From Roseomonas gilardii (lineage in GTDB: Bacteria > Pseudomonadota > Alphaproteobacteria > Acetobacterales > Acetobacteraceae): a stretch of DNA of 64,000 bases. The notes below the pieces were generated by a model. It made no database searches. It had not been told where the DNA came from and worked only from the letters and a program-made list of their open reading frames with translations. The stretch spans positions 2,239,501 through 2,303,500 of the forward strand of contig NZ_CP015583.1 in the NCBI RefSeq assembly GCF_001941945.1, given 5' to 3'. Positions within the stretch are counted from its first letter, which is position 1. Every line of letters starts with the position of its first letter. The position numbers and the translations under genes are program-made. Positions 1 through 8,465 of the stretch are shown one piece after another.

Positions 1-251
1 GCGCGGTCCCAGGACACCGGCACGAAGCGGTCGCGCCCGCGCTCCGACCCCGCGCGCTCGCCGCGCAGCCAGCCCTCCCGGATATGGGGGCGGTCGATGC
101 GGCTGCGGGCATGCACCGCGTCGGGGATGCTGGCCAGCAACGCCCCCGGCGCCGCGTCGCGCGCGAAGGGCCGCGCCTCGCGCAGCCGCCCCTCCTCCGC
201 CACCGCGTCGAAGGCTCCCCAATGCGCGCTGTGCGGGTGGATGCGACTCAT
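1..251 (-). CDS. Molybdopterin-dependent oxidoreductase, N-terminal fragment (BisC/TorA-like)
   Basis: This is a partial gene running off the left edge; only the first 83 codons are present. Reading leftward from an ATG at 251, the protein begins MSRIHPHSAHWGAF, continues with RPFARDAAPGALLASIPDAV, then a RIDRP-x-IREGWLRG stretch and a FVPVSWDRA-type segment. This order is the usual N-terminus of the biotin-sulfoxide / TMAO / DMSO reductase group of bis-MGD molybdoenzymes, where the WD-x-A segment starts the first molybdopterin domain. No Tat signal is visible, which fits a cytoplasmic BisC-like enzyme better than periplasmic TorA. A GAGAG stretch lies about eight bases before the start. It is divergent from the aminotransferase operon. 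The substrate cannot be decided from this fragment. Confidence 0.8.
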   Translation of the reverse strand, partial: MSRIHPHSAHWGAFDAVAEEGRLREARPFARDAAPGALLASIPDAVHARSRIDRPHIREGWLRGERAGSERGRDRFVPVSWDR

Positions 252-333
252 GGCGGGGCTCTCATGGCTGTCGTATTGCGGCGCGGCATGCCCCGCCATG
301 CCGTGTGTGCCACAGCCCGATCGTGGCGTGGAG

Positions 334-439
334 GCGGATCATGCCGTGGATGGGCCTCGTGACGGCATATCGTGCCTCGGGATGGCCGGGTTGGCGGCGG
401 TCCGTGCGGATCATGGGCCCAGGCGCGGAATCATGGGCC
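334..439. repeat. Short direct repeats GCGGA(A)TCATG upstream of the aminotransferase operon
   Basis: Three copies of the motif GCGGATCATG or GCGGAATCATG lie at 334-343, 406-415 and 425-435. The last two extend to ATCATGGGCC and are exactly 20 bases apart (410-419 and 430-439), which places them on the same face of the helix. They sit in the 261-base gap between the divergent molybdoenzyme and aminotransferase genes. A regulator-binding role is an inference. Confidence 0.35.
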
Positions 440-512
440 TTCCCCCCTGGGCGCCCGCGCGGATACGGGCCTAGGATGCCACCTTCCGATCCAGCAGAAG
501 GGCGCCTCCGAC

Positions 513-1907
513 ATGCCTCCCCGCGCGAATTCCGCCGCTGCCCGCGACGCCGCCTATGTCCTGCATCCCAGCACCGAGCTCAAGGCGCAAAGCCAGAACG
601 GCTCGCTGGTCATCGATCGCGGCGAGGGCGTGCGCGTCTGGGACGAGAGCGGCAAGGAATACATGGAGGCGGTCGCCGGCCTGTGGTGCGCCTCGCTCGG
701 CTTCAGCAACGAGCGGCTGCGCGAGGCCGCGGACCGGCAGATGCGCAAGCTGCCCTACTATCACGGCTTCGGCGCCAAGTCGCACGAGCCGATGATCGAG
801 CTGGCCGAGATGCTGGTGCAACGCGCGCCCGTGCCGATGGGGCGTGCCTTCTTCGCCAATTCCGGCTCCGAGGCCAACGACACGGCCGTGAAGATGGTGT
901 GGTACTACAACAACGCCATCGGCCGGCCGCAGAAGAAGAAGATCATCTCCCGTCTGCGCGCCTATCACGGCATCACCGTGGCCGCCGCCTCGCTGACCGG
1001 GCTGCCCACCAACCACAAGCTCTTCGACCTGCCGCTGCCGGGCTTCTTCCACGTCTCCACGCCGCACCACTACCACGGCGCCGAGCCGGGCGAGACCGAG
1101 GAGGCCTTCGCCTCCCGCCTCGTGGACGAGGTGGAGCAGCTGATCCTGCGCGAGGGGCCGGAGACGGTGGCGGCGATGTGGGCCGAGCCGGTGATGGGCG
1201 CCGGCGGCGTCGTCATCCCGCCGCGCACCTATTACGAGAAGCTGCAGGCCGTGCTGAAGAAGTACGACGTGCTCTTCGTCGCCGACGAGGTGATCTGTGG
1301 CTTCGGACGCACCGGCTCCTACTGGGGCTCGCAGACCTTCGACCTGAAGCCGGACATCATCGTCTGCGCCAAGGCGCTCTCCTCCTCCTTCCTGCCCATC
1401 TCCGGCGTGCTGGTGACGCAGCAGGTCTTCGACGGGCTGGCGGAAGGCAGCGCCTCGGTCGGCGTCTTCGGCCATGGCTACACCTATTCCGGCCATCCGG
1501 TCTCGGCGGCGGTCGCGATCGAGACGCTGAAGATCTATGACGAGATGAACATGGTCGAGCATGCGCAGCGCGTCGGCGCGCATATGCAGGCCGAGCTGCG
1601 CCGCCGCTTCGCGGATCATCCTCTGGTGGGCGAGGTGCGCGGCATCGGCATGATCGGCGCGGTCGAGATCGTCGAGGACAAGGCCAGCCACCGGAACTTC
1701 GATGCCGGCAAGAAGCTGGGCTACCGCCTCGCCGCGCTCGGCGAGAAGGAAGGCGTGCTGACCCGTGCCCTGGGCAATGACAGCATCGCCTTCTCCCCGC
1801 CGATCATCGCCACCGAGGCGGAAGTGGACGAGATGCTGGAACGGTTCTCCCGCGCGCTCGACAGCTTCACGGTGGAGCTGCGCCGCGAGAACCTGACGGT
1901 CGTTTGA
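513..1907 (+). CDS. Class III PLP-dependent aminotransferase (omega-amino acid type)
   Basis: The product is 464 residues, a normal size for class III aminotransferases, which move an amino group from an omega-amine or amino acid to pyruvate or another keto acid. Visible landmarks are the FFANSGSEANDTA cofactor-binding segment, VADEVICGFGRTG with the Asp that contacts the pyridine nitrogen, and CAKALSSSFLPISG, whose Lys287 should form the PLP aldimine. The ATG at 513 is preferred over an upstream in-frame ATG at 372 because the protein then starts like its family, and AGAAGGG lies just before it. The gene overlaps the next one by four bases (TTGA), so it is probably translationally coupled to an O-antigen-ligase-like gene. 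That context suggests amino-sugar or glycan work, but ordinary beta-alanine or GABA catabolism is equally possible. Confidence 0.88.
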   Translation: MPPRANSAAARDAAYVLHPSTELKAQSQNGSLVIDRGEGVRVWDESGKEYMEAVAGLWCASLGFSNERLREAADRQMRKLPYYHGFGAKSHEPMIELAEMLVQRAPVPMGRAFFANSGSEANDTAVKMVWYYNNAIGRPQKKKIISRLRAYHGITVAAASLTGLPTNHKLFDLPLPGFFHVSTPHHYHGAEPGETEEAFASRLVDEVEQLILREGPETVAAMWAEPVMGAGGVVIPPRTYYEKLQAVLKKYDVLFVADEVICGFGRTGSYWGSQTFDLKPDIIVCAKALSSSFLPISGVLVTQQVFDGLAEGSASVGVFGHGYTYSGHPVSAAVAIETLKIYDEMNMVEHAQRVGAHMQAELRRRFADHPLVGEVRGIGMIGAVEIVEDKASHRNFDAGKKLGYRLAALGEKEGVLTRALGNDSIAFSPPIIATEAEVDEMLERFSRALDSFTVELRRENLTVV

Positions 1908-3151
1908 CCAGCCTCGCTTCCGCGGGCCTGTCGGGCCGGGCTTCCTGGAGGAGCCCGGCCTTTCCGCTTGCGCTGGGAGCCGCCATCGCGCCCGTCGCGG
2001 CCGTCCTGCAATCCAAGGCGATGGCGCCCATCGCCCTGGTCTGCCTGCTGCTCTCCGTCCTCGCCGCCCGGCGCGAACAGGGCCGCTGGCCCATCCCCCG
2101 GGGGCTGCCCTTCGGGATCGCCCTGGCCCTGGCCCTTTGGGGCGGGCTGTCCGCTCTCTGGGCCGTCGAGCCGCGCCAGAGCCTCGCCGCCGCCGCGCAG
2201 TTCGGCGGGATCGCCCTGCTGGCCGCCGCCGCCGCGCGTGGCGTGGAGGGCGAAGATGCCCGTCCGCTCGCGCGCTGCCTCTTCTGGGGCGTGCTGGCCG
2301 GGCTGGCGCTGGCCACGGTCGACAACCTCACCGGCAATGCCGTCCGCATGGGGGTGCGCGGCCTGCATGACTGGAAGCCGGAGATTACCTTCGGGCTGAA
2401 GCCCGCCGCCTCGGTCATGGCACTGCTGCTGCCGCTGCTGCTGGCCGCCCCCCTGCCCCACGTGCTGCGGATCGGCGGCACGCTGCTGGGCGCCATCGCC
2501 CTGCTCGCCCTGCCGGGGGATACGGCGCGCATCGCCGGGCTGGTGGGCCTCGCCGTGGCGGGGTGCTTCGCCTGGATGCCCGCGCGCCCGGCCCGTGGCC
2601 TCGCCACCGCCGGCGTGCTGGCGGTGGTGCTGCTCGCCCCGATGGCGACCGCGCTGCTGGCCCGGCCGGACGTCGCCGCGCACCTGCCGCTCTCGGCCGT
2701 GCACCGGGTGCTGATCTGGGATTTCGCGCGAAGCCGCGCCGCCGAGCGCCCCTGGCTGGGCTGGGGCATGGAATCCAGCCGCGCCATCCCCGGTGGCCGC
2801 GACAACTTCCCCGAGGAGAACCTCGCCCGGCTGGGCATGACCGGCCCCGAGGCGCGTGCCTTCTTCGACCGGCCGGGCGTGGAGGCGCTGCCGCTGCATC
2901 CGCACAACGCGCCGCTGCAACTGCGGCTGGAGCTGGGCTGGCCGGGGCTGCTGCTCTGCGCCGGGCTCTGGGCGGCGCTGGCCTTCCGGGCGCCGGGACC
3001 GCTGGCGCTGGGCGTGCTGGCTTCCGCCCTGGTGACCTTCCTGTTCTCCTATGGCGCGTGGCAGCCCTGGTGGGTGGCCAGCCAGGCCCTCGCCGTCGCC
3101 ATGGTCTCGGCCCTCGGCCCCACCCGGATTGCGGGAGGGCCGCAGCCATGA
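1904..3151 (+). CDS. O-antigen ligase / polymerase family membrane protein
   Basis: This is a 415-residue polytopic inner-membrane protein with about ten hydrophobic segments, several between residues 20 and 250, then a large periplasmic loop and further C-terminal helices. The loop has the hallmarks of the Wzy_C/WaaL family: a WLGWGMESSR segment near 284-293 and a HPHNAPLQL motif at 332-340, the conserved His region of O-antigen ligases and polymerases. The predicted role is to join or polymerise undecaprenyl-linked glycan in the periplasm. The start is TTG at 1904, overlapping the stop of the aminotransferase; no ATG exists before the first helix. The stop overlaps the next start as ATGA. 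Ligase and polymerase cannot be told apart from sequence alone. Confidence 0.82.
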   Translation: MTSLASAGLSGRASWRSPAFPLALGAAIAPVAAVLQSKAMAPIALVCLLLSVLAARREQGRWPIPRGLPFGIALALALWGGLSALWAVEPRQSLAAAAQFGGIALLAAAAARGVEGEDARPLARCLFWGVLAGLALATVDNLTGNAVRMGVRGLHDWKPEITFGLKPAASVMALLLPLLLAAPLPHVLRIGGTLLGAIALLALPGDTARIAGLVGLAVAGCFAWMPARPARGLATAGVLAVVLLAPMATALLARPDVAAHLPLSAVHRVLIWDFARSRAAERPWLGWGMESSRAIPGGRDNFPEENLARLGMTGPEARAFFDRPGVEALPLHPHNAPLQLRLELGWPGLLLCAGLWAALAFRAPGPLALGVLASALVTFLFSYGAWQPWWVASQALAVAMVSALGPTRIAGGPQP

Positions 3152-4362
3152 ACCGGGTCGAGGGATTGAACATCCGCCACAGCCCGGCCTCCGGCCTGTT
3201 GCAGATCGGCCTGCGGCTGACCGGCCCGATGCCGTCCGGGACGCTGCACGGGCAGTTGCGCGGCCTGCCGCCTCTGGCCAATGCCGCCGTGGAGGTCTTC
3301 CCTTCCTCGGCCGGCGGGACCCGGATCGAGGCCACGGCGGTGCTGCCGCCGGAACTGGGGCCGGAATCCGTGCGGCTTCTGCTCTCCGCCGGCGAGGAGC
3401 CGCTGCTCTCCCTGTCGCCCCTGCCGGCGACCGCGGAGCAGGCCGGGCCGGCCACGCTGGAACCCCTCGATGGAGGCGGCGCCACCGTGCGGGCCTGGGC
3501 CGATCCTGGCCTCCGACCCGGCCTGATGGTGGACCACCGGGCGGAGCCGCTCCAGCCGGCGGGCGGCGGGCTCTGGCAGGCGCGTCTGCCCGAGGCGCCG
3601 CTGCGGCTCGCCGTCACGCTGGGGCCGGACCGGGGGCTCGTCACCAACCCGCTTTCCAACTGGATGGCGCCCAACCCGGACCCGGACCCGCGCCTGGATG
3701 CCCTGCGCGGCCGCCATGCCGGTCAGGTCGCCTGGCTGATCGGCAACGGTCCCTCGGTGCGGTCAGAGGATCTGGACCGCCTCCACGGCCAGCTCAGCGT
3801 CGCCTTCAACCGCTTCCACCTCGCGCACGGCAGCATGCGCTTCCGCCCCGCCTACACGCTGAGCGGCGACGGGCAGGTGATCGGCGATTTCGGCGCGGAG
3901 ATCGCCGAGGAGGCTGGCGGCCCGGTCTTCCTGGCGGCGGAAACGCGGCCGGACCTGCCCGGCGACTGGATCTGGCTGCGCCAGGCCGCCGTCTGGCCGA
4001 CCCTCTTCTCGCTCGATCCCCGGCGGGTGGTGGGGGCCGGGGGCTCCTCGCTCTTCGCTGCCTTCCAGCTTCTCTGGTGGATGGGGGTCCGGCGCTTCGT
4101 GATCTACGGGGCCGATTTCCACTTCGAGGGCGCGGAGCCCGGCGGGGATGGCCTCGCCCATGCCGAGGGCAACCACTTCATCCTCGGCTATCGCGGCGGC
4201 AAGGGCTGGATCCCGCCAGCCTGGCGCGACATCTGCACGGGTTTCCTGCTGGCCCGCCATCTGGCGGAAGCGGAAGGCGGCTGGGTCCGCAACGCCACGC
4301 GCGGCGGGATGCTGGAGATCTTCCCGCGCATCGGCTTCGAGGGCGCGCTGGGCCTGCGCTGA
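3148..4362 (+). CDS. DUF115 (MptE-like) protein, paralogue 1
   Basis: The product has 404 residues. Residues 1-170 are a Pro/Leu/Gly-rich segment that looks like beta-sandwich sequence. The C-terminal half carries the DUF115 / 6-hydroxymethylpterin pyrophosphokinase MptE-like fold, beginning with WLIGNGPSV (196-204). A VAFNRF segment follows, then GVRRFVIYGADFHF. Proteins of this fold include the archaeal pterin kinase MptE and the bacterial Maf proteins that glycosylate flagellin. In bacteria next to glycan genes the second role is the likelier one. The ATG overlaps the stop of the O-antigen-ligase-like gene (ATGA), so the two are co-translated. A second DUF115 gene lies at 14190-15380. The function is inferred from fold and context only. 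Confidence 0.75.
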   Translation: MNRVEGLNIRHSPASGLLQIGLRLTGPMPSGTLHGQLRGLPPLANAAVEVFPSSAGGTRIEATAVLPPELGPESVRLLLSAGEEPLLSLSPLPATAEQAGPATLEPLDGGGATVRAWADPGLRPGLMVDHRAEPLQPAGGGLWQARLPEAPLRLAVTLGPDRGLVTNPLSNWMAPNPDPDPRLDALRGRHAGQVAWLIGNGPSVRSEDLDRLHGQLSVAFNRFHLAHGSMRFRPAYTLSGDGQVIGDFGAEIAEEAGGPVFLAAETRPDLPGDWIWLRQAAVWPTLFSLDPRRVVGAGGSSLFAAFQLLWWMGVRRFVIYGADFHFEGAEPGGDGLAHAEGNHFILGYRGGKGWIPPAWRDICTGFLLARHLAEAEGGWVRNATRGGMLEIFPRIGFEGALGLR

Positions 4363-4431
4363 CACGGGTTCACCCCTGCCCGCCCGGATGCGGGGGAGCC
4401 GGCAGGACCGCAGCGGGCCCGGGCGGTGATG

Positions 4432-5814
4432 TCAGGCCGCGAGGATCACGCGGTTCCGTCCGGCGCGCTTGGCGCGGTACAGCGCGTCGTCCGCCTCCCG
4501 GATCAGCCGGATCGCATCCTCCGCGCCGCCGGGAGCCGGCGTCATGGAGGCAGCACCGACGCTGACCGTCACCGGCTTGTCCGCATTGAAGTCATGCGCA
4601 TGGTCGCTCTCGATGGCCAGGCGGATCGCCTCGGCCACCACGCGCGCGCCCTCGGCATCGGTGCCGGGCAGGATGGCGGCGAATTCCTCCCCGCCGAAGC
4701 GGGCGGCCAGATCCCCGGGACGGCGGATGCTGCTGTCGATGTGACGTGCCACCATCCGCAGGCAGGCATCCCCGACCGGATGGCCGAAGCGGTCGTTGAT
4801 CTGCTTGAAATGGTCGATGTCGATCAGAAGCAGGGAGAGCGGCTGCTGGCTGCGGCCGCCGCGACGGGCCTCCTCCTCCAGCACCGCCTCGAAATGCCCG
4901 CGATTGGCGATGCCCGTCAGCCCGTCGGTGATCGCCATGATGGCGATGCGCTCATAGGCTTCCTGCAACTCCCGCTGCTGCCGTTTCAGAGTGGTGATGT
5001 CGGCATGGCTGACGCAGCTCGTGCCGTCCTCCATGCGCCGTTCGATCACGCGGCGCCAGCGGTCCCCCGGCAGTTCCACCTCGAAGGCGGCGCCGGCGAA
5101 GCGCGCATTGTCGAGGAAGGCATCGAGCGCCGCGCCGGCATGCCCCTCCCAGAGAAGCTGCAGCACCTCCCGGAAGCTGCGGCCGATGGCGACTTCCTTG
5201 GAAGGCAGGTCGTAGAGCTCGACGAATTCCTGGTTGGCGTCGGTGATCCGGCCCTGACGGTCCTGCACCGTGGCACCATCCGCCAGATGCGCGAAGGGAT
5301 CGACCGGCACCCTGAATTCGCTCGCCGGCAGGGCCTCCGCCAGTGCCTTCCAGACCCGCACGCGCCCGCCCTGCGGCAAAGGCAGGGAGGAGACCAGCAG
5401 CCGCCGCCCGCGATGCTCGAAGCTGAAGGGGCGGGTCTGGGCGCGGTGCCGCGCGATGCCGGCCGCGACGAATTCCGGGAGGCGTCCGCGTTCCGGGCCG
5501 GTGAGCCGGACGGCGTAGAAGCGTTCCAGGTTCCTGGCATAGGGTTCCCCGGCATGCACATGGCCGTCATGCTCGGGGAAGAAGCGCAGGAAGGTCCGGT
5601 TCCACAGCAGGGTCCGGTCCTCGGCATCGAAGAGGCAGAGCGCCAGCCCCTGGCTGTCGAGGACCTGGCCGATGACACCGATGGTTTCCATTCCGTCCGA
5701 CACAGCTTTCGCACAGGAAACATCGGTCTGACCGGCCATGATCTGCCGGCGGATATCATGGTCCAAACAGTGCTCCACGAAAGCTCCGGCCTTCCTGTCC
5801 TGATATAGTTGCAT
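4432..5814 (-). CDS. Diguanylate cyclase with two PAS domains (GGEEF)
   Basis: The enzyme makes cyclic di-GMP from two GTP. From the ATG at 5814 the protein has 460 residues: a PAS-like domain at about 40-150 (VLDSQGLALCLFDAEDRTLLWN), a second PAS at about 170-285, a short linker helix and a GGDEF domain at about 290-455. The metal site DIDHFKQINDRFGH and the active-site GGEEF (374-378) are intact. An RPGD at 365-368 lies five residues before GGEEF, the spacing of the allosteric inhibitory site, so product inhibition is likely. No membrane segment is seen, so sensing is cytoplasmic. A TTG at 5826, six bases after AGGAAG, is a rival start. A perfect inverted repeat covers this start region. 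The gene faces the DUF115 gene tail to tail. Confidence 0.9.
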   Translation of the reverse strand: MQLYQDRKAGAFVEHCLDHDIRRQIMAGQTDVSCAKAVSDGMETIGVIGQVLDSQGLALCLFDAEDRTLLWNRTFLRFFPEHDGHVHAGEPYARNLERFYAVRLTGPERGRLPEFVAAGIARHRAQTRPFSFEHRGRRLLVSSLPLPQGGRVRVWKALAEALPASEFRVPVDPFAHLADGATVQDRQGRITDANQEFVELYDLPSKEVAIGRSFREVLQLLWEGHAGAALDAFLDNARFAGAAFEVELPGDRWRRVIERRMEDGTSCVSHADITTLKRQQRELQEAYERIAIMAITDGLTGIANRGHFEAVLEEEARRGGRSQQPLSLLLIDIDHFKQINDRFGHPVGDACLRMVARHIDSSIRRPGDLAARFGGEEFAAILPGTDAEGARVVAEAIRLAIESDHAHDFNADKPVTVSVGAASMTPAPGGAEDAIRLIREADDALYRAKRAGRNRVILAA

Positions 5815-5832
5815 TTCATACGGCAAATGCAA
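5809..5832. promoter_or_regulatory. Perfect inverted repeat over the diguanylate cyclase start
   Basis: TTGCATTT (5809-5816) and AAATGCAA (5825-5832) form a perfect 8-base dyad with an 8-base spacer. It covers both candidate start codons of the diguanylate cyclase and is far more AT-rich than its surroundings. It could be an operator or an RNA hairpin that hides the start; which one is not decided by the sequence. Confidence 0.45.
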
Positions 5833-6023
5833 CTTCCTGGCAGGTGTTTTCTGTTCCGGCCGCCGCCGGTGCGGCTTTCCGCGCGGAGCACGGCACAGGG
5901 CCCGTGACGAAGCCCATGCCGTGGCGTTGAGGCCATGCGACGGCATCGGGGGCGGGAACCTCTCCCCACCGCCGTCCCACGGACATGACGCGGCGCACCG
6001 GCAACGGTCCCGGAGGAGGCGAG

Positions 6024-6767
6024 ATGAGCGACGGCCCGAAGAGCAGCCCGGCCTTTCTGGACCTGCTGGCGCGGCGACATGGCTTCAGCGAGGAGGCGAC
6101 GGAGGAAGCCTATCGCGCGCTGCGGGCCGGCAAAGGGCGGCAGGCGCAGTTCAACCACTCCGAGCTGGGCGGCATGGGCCAGTGGGCCGGGGACGGCATG
6201 GTCATGATCGGCGACATGTTCAATGGCGCGCTCAAGATCAGGGTCGATGCGCTGCTCGGCGATCTCGCGGCCCGGATGCGGGACATGCCGGCGGAGGACC
6301 GGCCTGGGGCCGCCCTGCCGGAAGGATCGGGGCGGAGCTGGTGGCCGGAGGGACTTGGCACGCCCGCGACCAGCGGGGCCCAGGACGGACAGCGCTACGC
6401 CTGGTTCTCCAAGGCGCGGCGGCTGGCCATCGAGACGGCGGGGGCCGTCACTCTTTACGACACGGGGGAGCACCGGATCGGCGGCGTGTCGCAGTCGCAA
6501 TCGGGTTCCGGGCCGGGCCAGCTCCGCTTCAGCAGCCAGCATGGCGAGCTGCGCCTGTCGGAACTGCCGCTGGCCGAGGGGGTGGGCGGCGCCTCCCCCC
6601 GGCCGGAGCAGGCCGCCGGACGTGGGGCCACCCCATCCGGAACGCCGGAAACGGGCACGGATGCGCCTCTTTCCGCCCTGGAAAGGCTGGGCAGGCTCTA
6701 CCAGCAGGGCCTGCTGACCGAGGAGGAGTTCCGGGACAGCAAGGCATCGCTGCTGCGCCGCCTCTGA
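6024..6767 (+). CDS. SHOCT domain-containing protein
   Basis: The 247-residue product has an N-terminal part starting FLDLLARRHGFSEEATEEAYRAL, a Gly/Met-rich middle (GGMGQWAGDGMVMIGDMF) and a C-terminal SHOCT motif near 215-245 reading LGRLYQQGLLTEEEF followed by a KASLLRRL end. SHOCT segments are short helical modules that usually sit at the C-terminus and are thought to aid oligomerisation. The Gly/Met-rich middle together with SHOCT is common in small cytoplasmic proteins of unknown role. The ATG at 6024 follows GGAGGAGG by four bases. It is a single gene between the diguanylate cyclase (divergent) and the hydantoinase genes (convergent). No enzymatic motif was recognised. Confidence 0.7.
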   Translation: MSDGPKSSPAFLDLLARRHGFSEEATEEAYRALRAGKGRQAQFNHSELGGMGQWAGDGMVMIGDMFNGALKIRVDALLGDLAARMRDMPAEDRPGAALPEGSGRSWWPEGLGTPATSGAQDGQRYAWFSKARRLAIETAGAVTLYDTGEHRIGGVSQSQSGSGPGQLRFSSQHGELRLSELPLAEGVGGASPRPEQAAGRGATPSGTPETGTDAPLSALERLGRLYQQGLLTEEEFRDSKASLLRRL

Positions 6768-6781
6768 CGGGAGTGGTTGGC

Positions 6782-6810
6782 CGGGCCGGGAATCGTGCTT
6801 CCCCGGCCCG
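6782..6810. terminator. Hairpin between convergent genes
   Basis: CGGGCCGGG (6782-6790) pairs perfectly with CCCGGCCCG (6802-6810), and the stem can extend through GAA/TTC with one bulge. It lies between the ends of the SHOCT gene and hyuB, which face each other, so it may stop transcription from both sides. No long U tract is present. Confidence 0.5.
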
Positions 6811-6815
6811 CCACT

Positions 6816-8465
6816 TTAGCGGCGTGTTACCAGCCCGTCGGCGATGTCGCGCTCCACCAGCGCCGGGTCGCGATCGGCCGGCTCGCCCATGCCGCCGCCG
6901 CCCGGCAGCTTGAGCAGCAGGCGCCGGCCGGCCGGGATGACCTGGTAGCCTTTGGGCCGCAGCAGCGTGCCGTCATCCAGCCCGACCCAGCCGGGCGCGC
7001 CGTCCTGCCCGCCGTCGCGGCCCTTCGGCGCGTTCTCCACACGGTCGAAGATGGCGTTCACCGCGAATTCCGCCTCGCCCTTCGTGCCGATCTCCATGAC
7101 CTGCCCCATGCCGCCACGGGTGCGGCCGGCGCCGCCGGAATCCGGGCGCAGCTCCTTCTTCCAGAAGATCACCGGGGCGACGTTCTCAGTCGCCTCCACC
7201 GGCATGGTCCGCACGCCGGAGGGGAAGGCGATGCCGTCCAGCCCGTCCCGCGCCGGGCGCGCGCCGGTGCCGCCGGAGTTGAAGGTGATGATCTCGAAAT
7301 CCGGCAGGGCGGCGTTCTGCCCGCTCACCTCGGAGCCGCCGCGCAGCGGGGGGTTCCACAGTGCCGAGGCGCCTTCCGCCGTCACCCGGTCCGGCACGGC
7401 CTGGTGCAGGCAGCCCATCATCAGGTCGGGCAGGAGCTGGCCGATGATGTGCCGCACCGCCACCGGATAGGGGCGCGGCGCGTTCAGGATGCAGCCCTCG
7501 GGGATCACCATGCGGAAGGGCAGCAGGCTGGCCCAGTTGTTCGGGATCTCCGGCGCCACGACGCATTTGATGCCGAAGCAGGCATAGGCGCGGCAATAGG
7601 CGGCCGGAACGTTGATGGCACGCCCCGAGAGTCCCGATGTGCCCTCGTAGTCCACCTCGATATGGTCGCCCGCGACGGTCATCGCCGCGCGCAGCTCGAC
7701 CGGCGCCTCGTAGCCGTCGGAGCGGATGGATGCGCGGTAGGTGCCCTGCGGCAGCTTCGCGATCTCCGCCACCGTGGCGCGCAGGCTGCTGTCGAAGATG
7801 AAGGCGGCGAGTTCGTCCACGCCCTCCATGCCGAACTCGTCCATCATCTCGACGAGGCGCCGCACGCCGGCATCGTTGCAGGCGCAGAGTGAGTAGACGT
7901 CGCCTTCCAGCTCCGCCGGGGTGCGGGTGCCGGCGCGCAGGATGTCGAAGAAGGTCTCGTTCGCCTTGCCCTGGTCGAAGCACTTCACGATGGGGATGTA
8001 GATCCCCTCCTCGAAGACCGAACGCGCCTCCGGCCCCATGCCGCGCCCGCCGACATCGATGACATGCGCGGTGTTGGCGAAGAGGCCGACGATCTTCCCG
8101 CGGCGGAAGGCGGGCGTCACGACCGTCAGGTCGTGCAGGTGCCCGGTGCCCAGCCAGGGATCGTTGGTGATGTAGTGGTCGCCCTCCTTCATGGTCTCGA
8201 CCGGGAATTTCGCGAGGAAATGCCCGACGCTCTCCATCATGGAGTTCACATGCCCCGGCGTGCCGGTCACGGCCTGGGCCAGCATGCGCCCCTGCAGGTC
8301 GAAGATGCCGGCGGACAGGTCGCCCGCCTCCCGCACTGTGGTGCTGAAGGCGGTGCGGATCATGGTCTGCGCCTGTTCCTCCACCACGGCGATCAGGCGG
8401 TTCCACTGGATCTGCCGCTGGATCGCGGCGAGAGGGTTCGCCGCGGCGTTTTGCACCTTGTCCAT
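6816..8465 (-). CDS. hyuB: Hydantoinase B / oxoprolinase family protein
   Basis: The 549-residue product is a HyuB-type subunit. With HyuA it opens a cyclic amide such as a hydantoin, 5-oxoproline or a related compound, at the cost of ATP. The opening QIQWNRLIAVVEEQAQTMIRTAFS, the SAGIFDLQGRMLAQAVTGTPGHV segment and the Gly-rich C-terminus with PGGGGMGEP are standard for the family. The ATG at 8465 overlaps the hyuA stop (TGATG), so the two subunits are co-translated; a GTG directly before it is an alternative. The exact substrate (hydantoin, oxoproline, acetone or acetophenone carboxylation) cannot be read from sequence. The subunit lies downstream of hyuA in the same leftward operon. Confidence 0.88.
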   Translation of the reverse strand: MDKVQNAAANPLAAIQRQIQWNRLIAVVEEQAQTMIRTAFSTTVREAGDLSAGIFDLQGRMLAQAVTGTPGHVNSMMESVGHFLAKFPVETMKEGDHYITNDPWLGTGHLHDLTVVTPAFRRGKIVGLFANTAHVIDVGGRGMGPEARSVFEEGIYIPIVKCFDQGKANETFFDILRAGTRTPAELEGDVYSLCACNDAGVRRLVEMMDEFGMEGVDELAAFIFDSSLRATVAEIAKLPQGTYRASIRSDGYEAPVELRAAMTVAGDHIEVDYEGTSGLSGRAINVPAAYCRAYACFGIKCVVAPEIPNNWASLLPFRMVIPEGCILNAPRPYPVAVRHIIGQLLPDLMMGCLHQAVPDRVTAEGASALWNPPLRGGSEVSGQNAALPDFEIITFNSGGTGARPARDGLDGIAFPSGVRTMPVEATENVAPVIFWKKELRPDSGGAGRTRGGMGQVMEIGTKGEAEFAVNAIFDRVENAPKGRDGGQDGAPGWVGLDDGTLLRPKGYQVIPAGRRLLLKLPGGGGMGEPADRDPALVERDIADGLVTRR

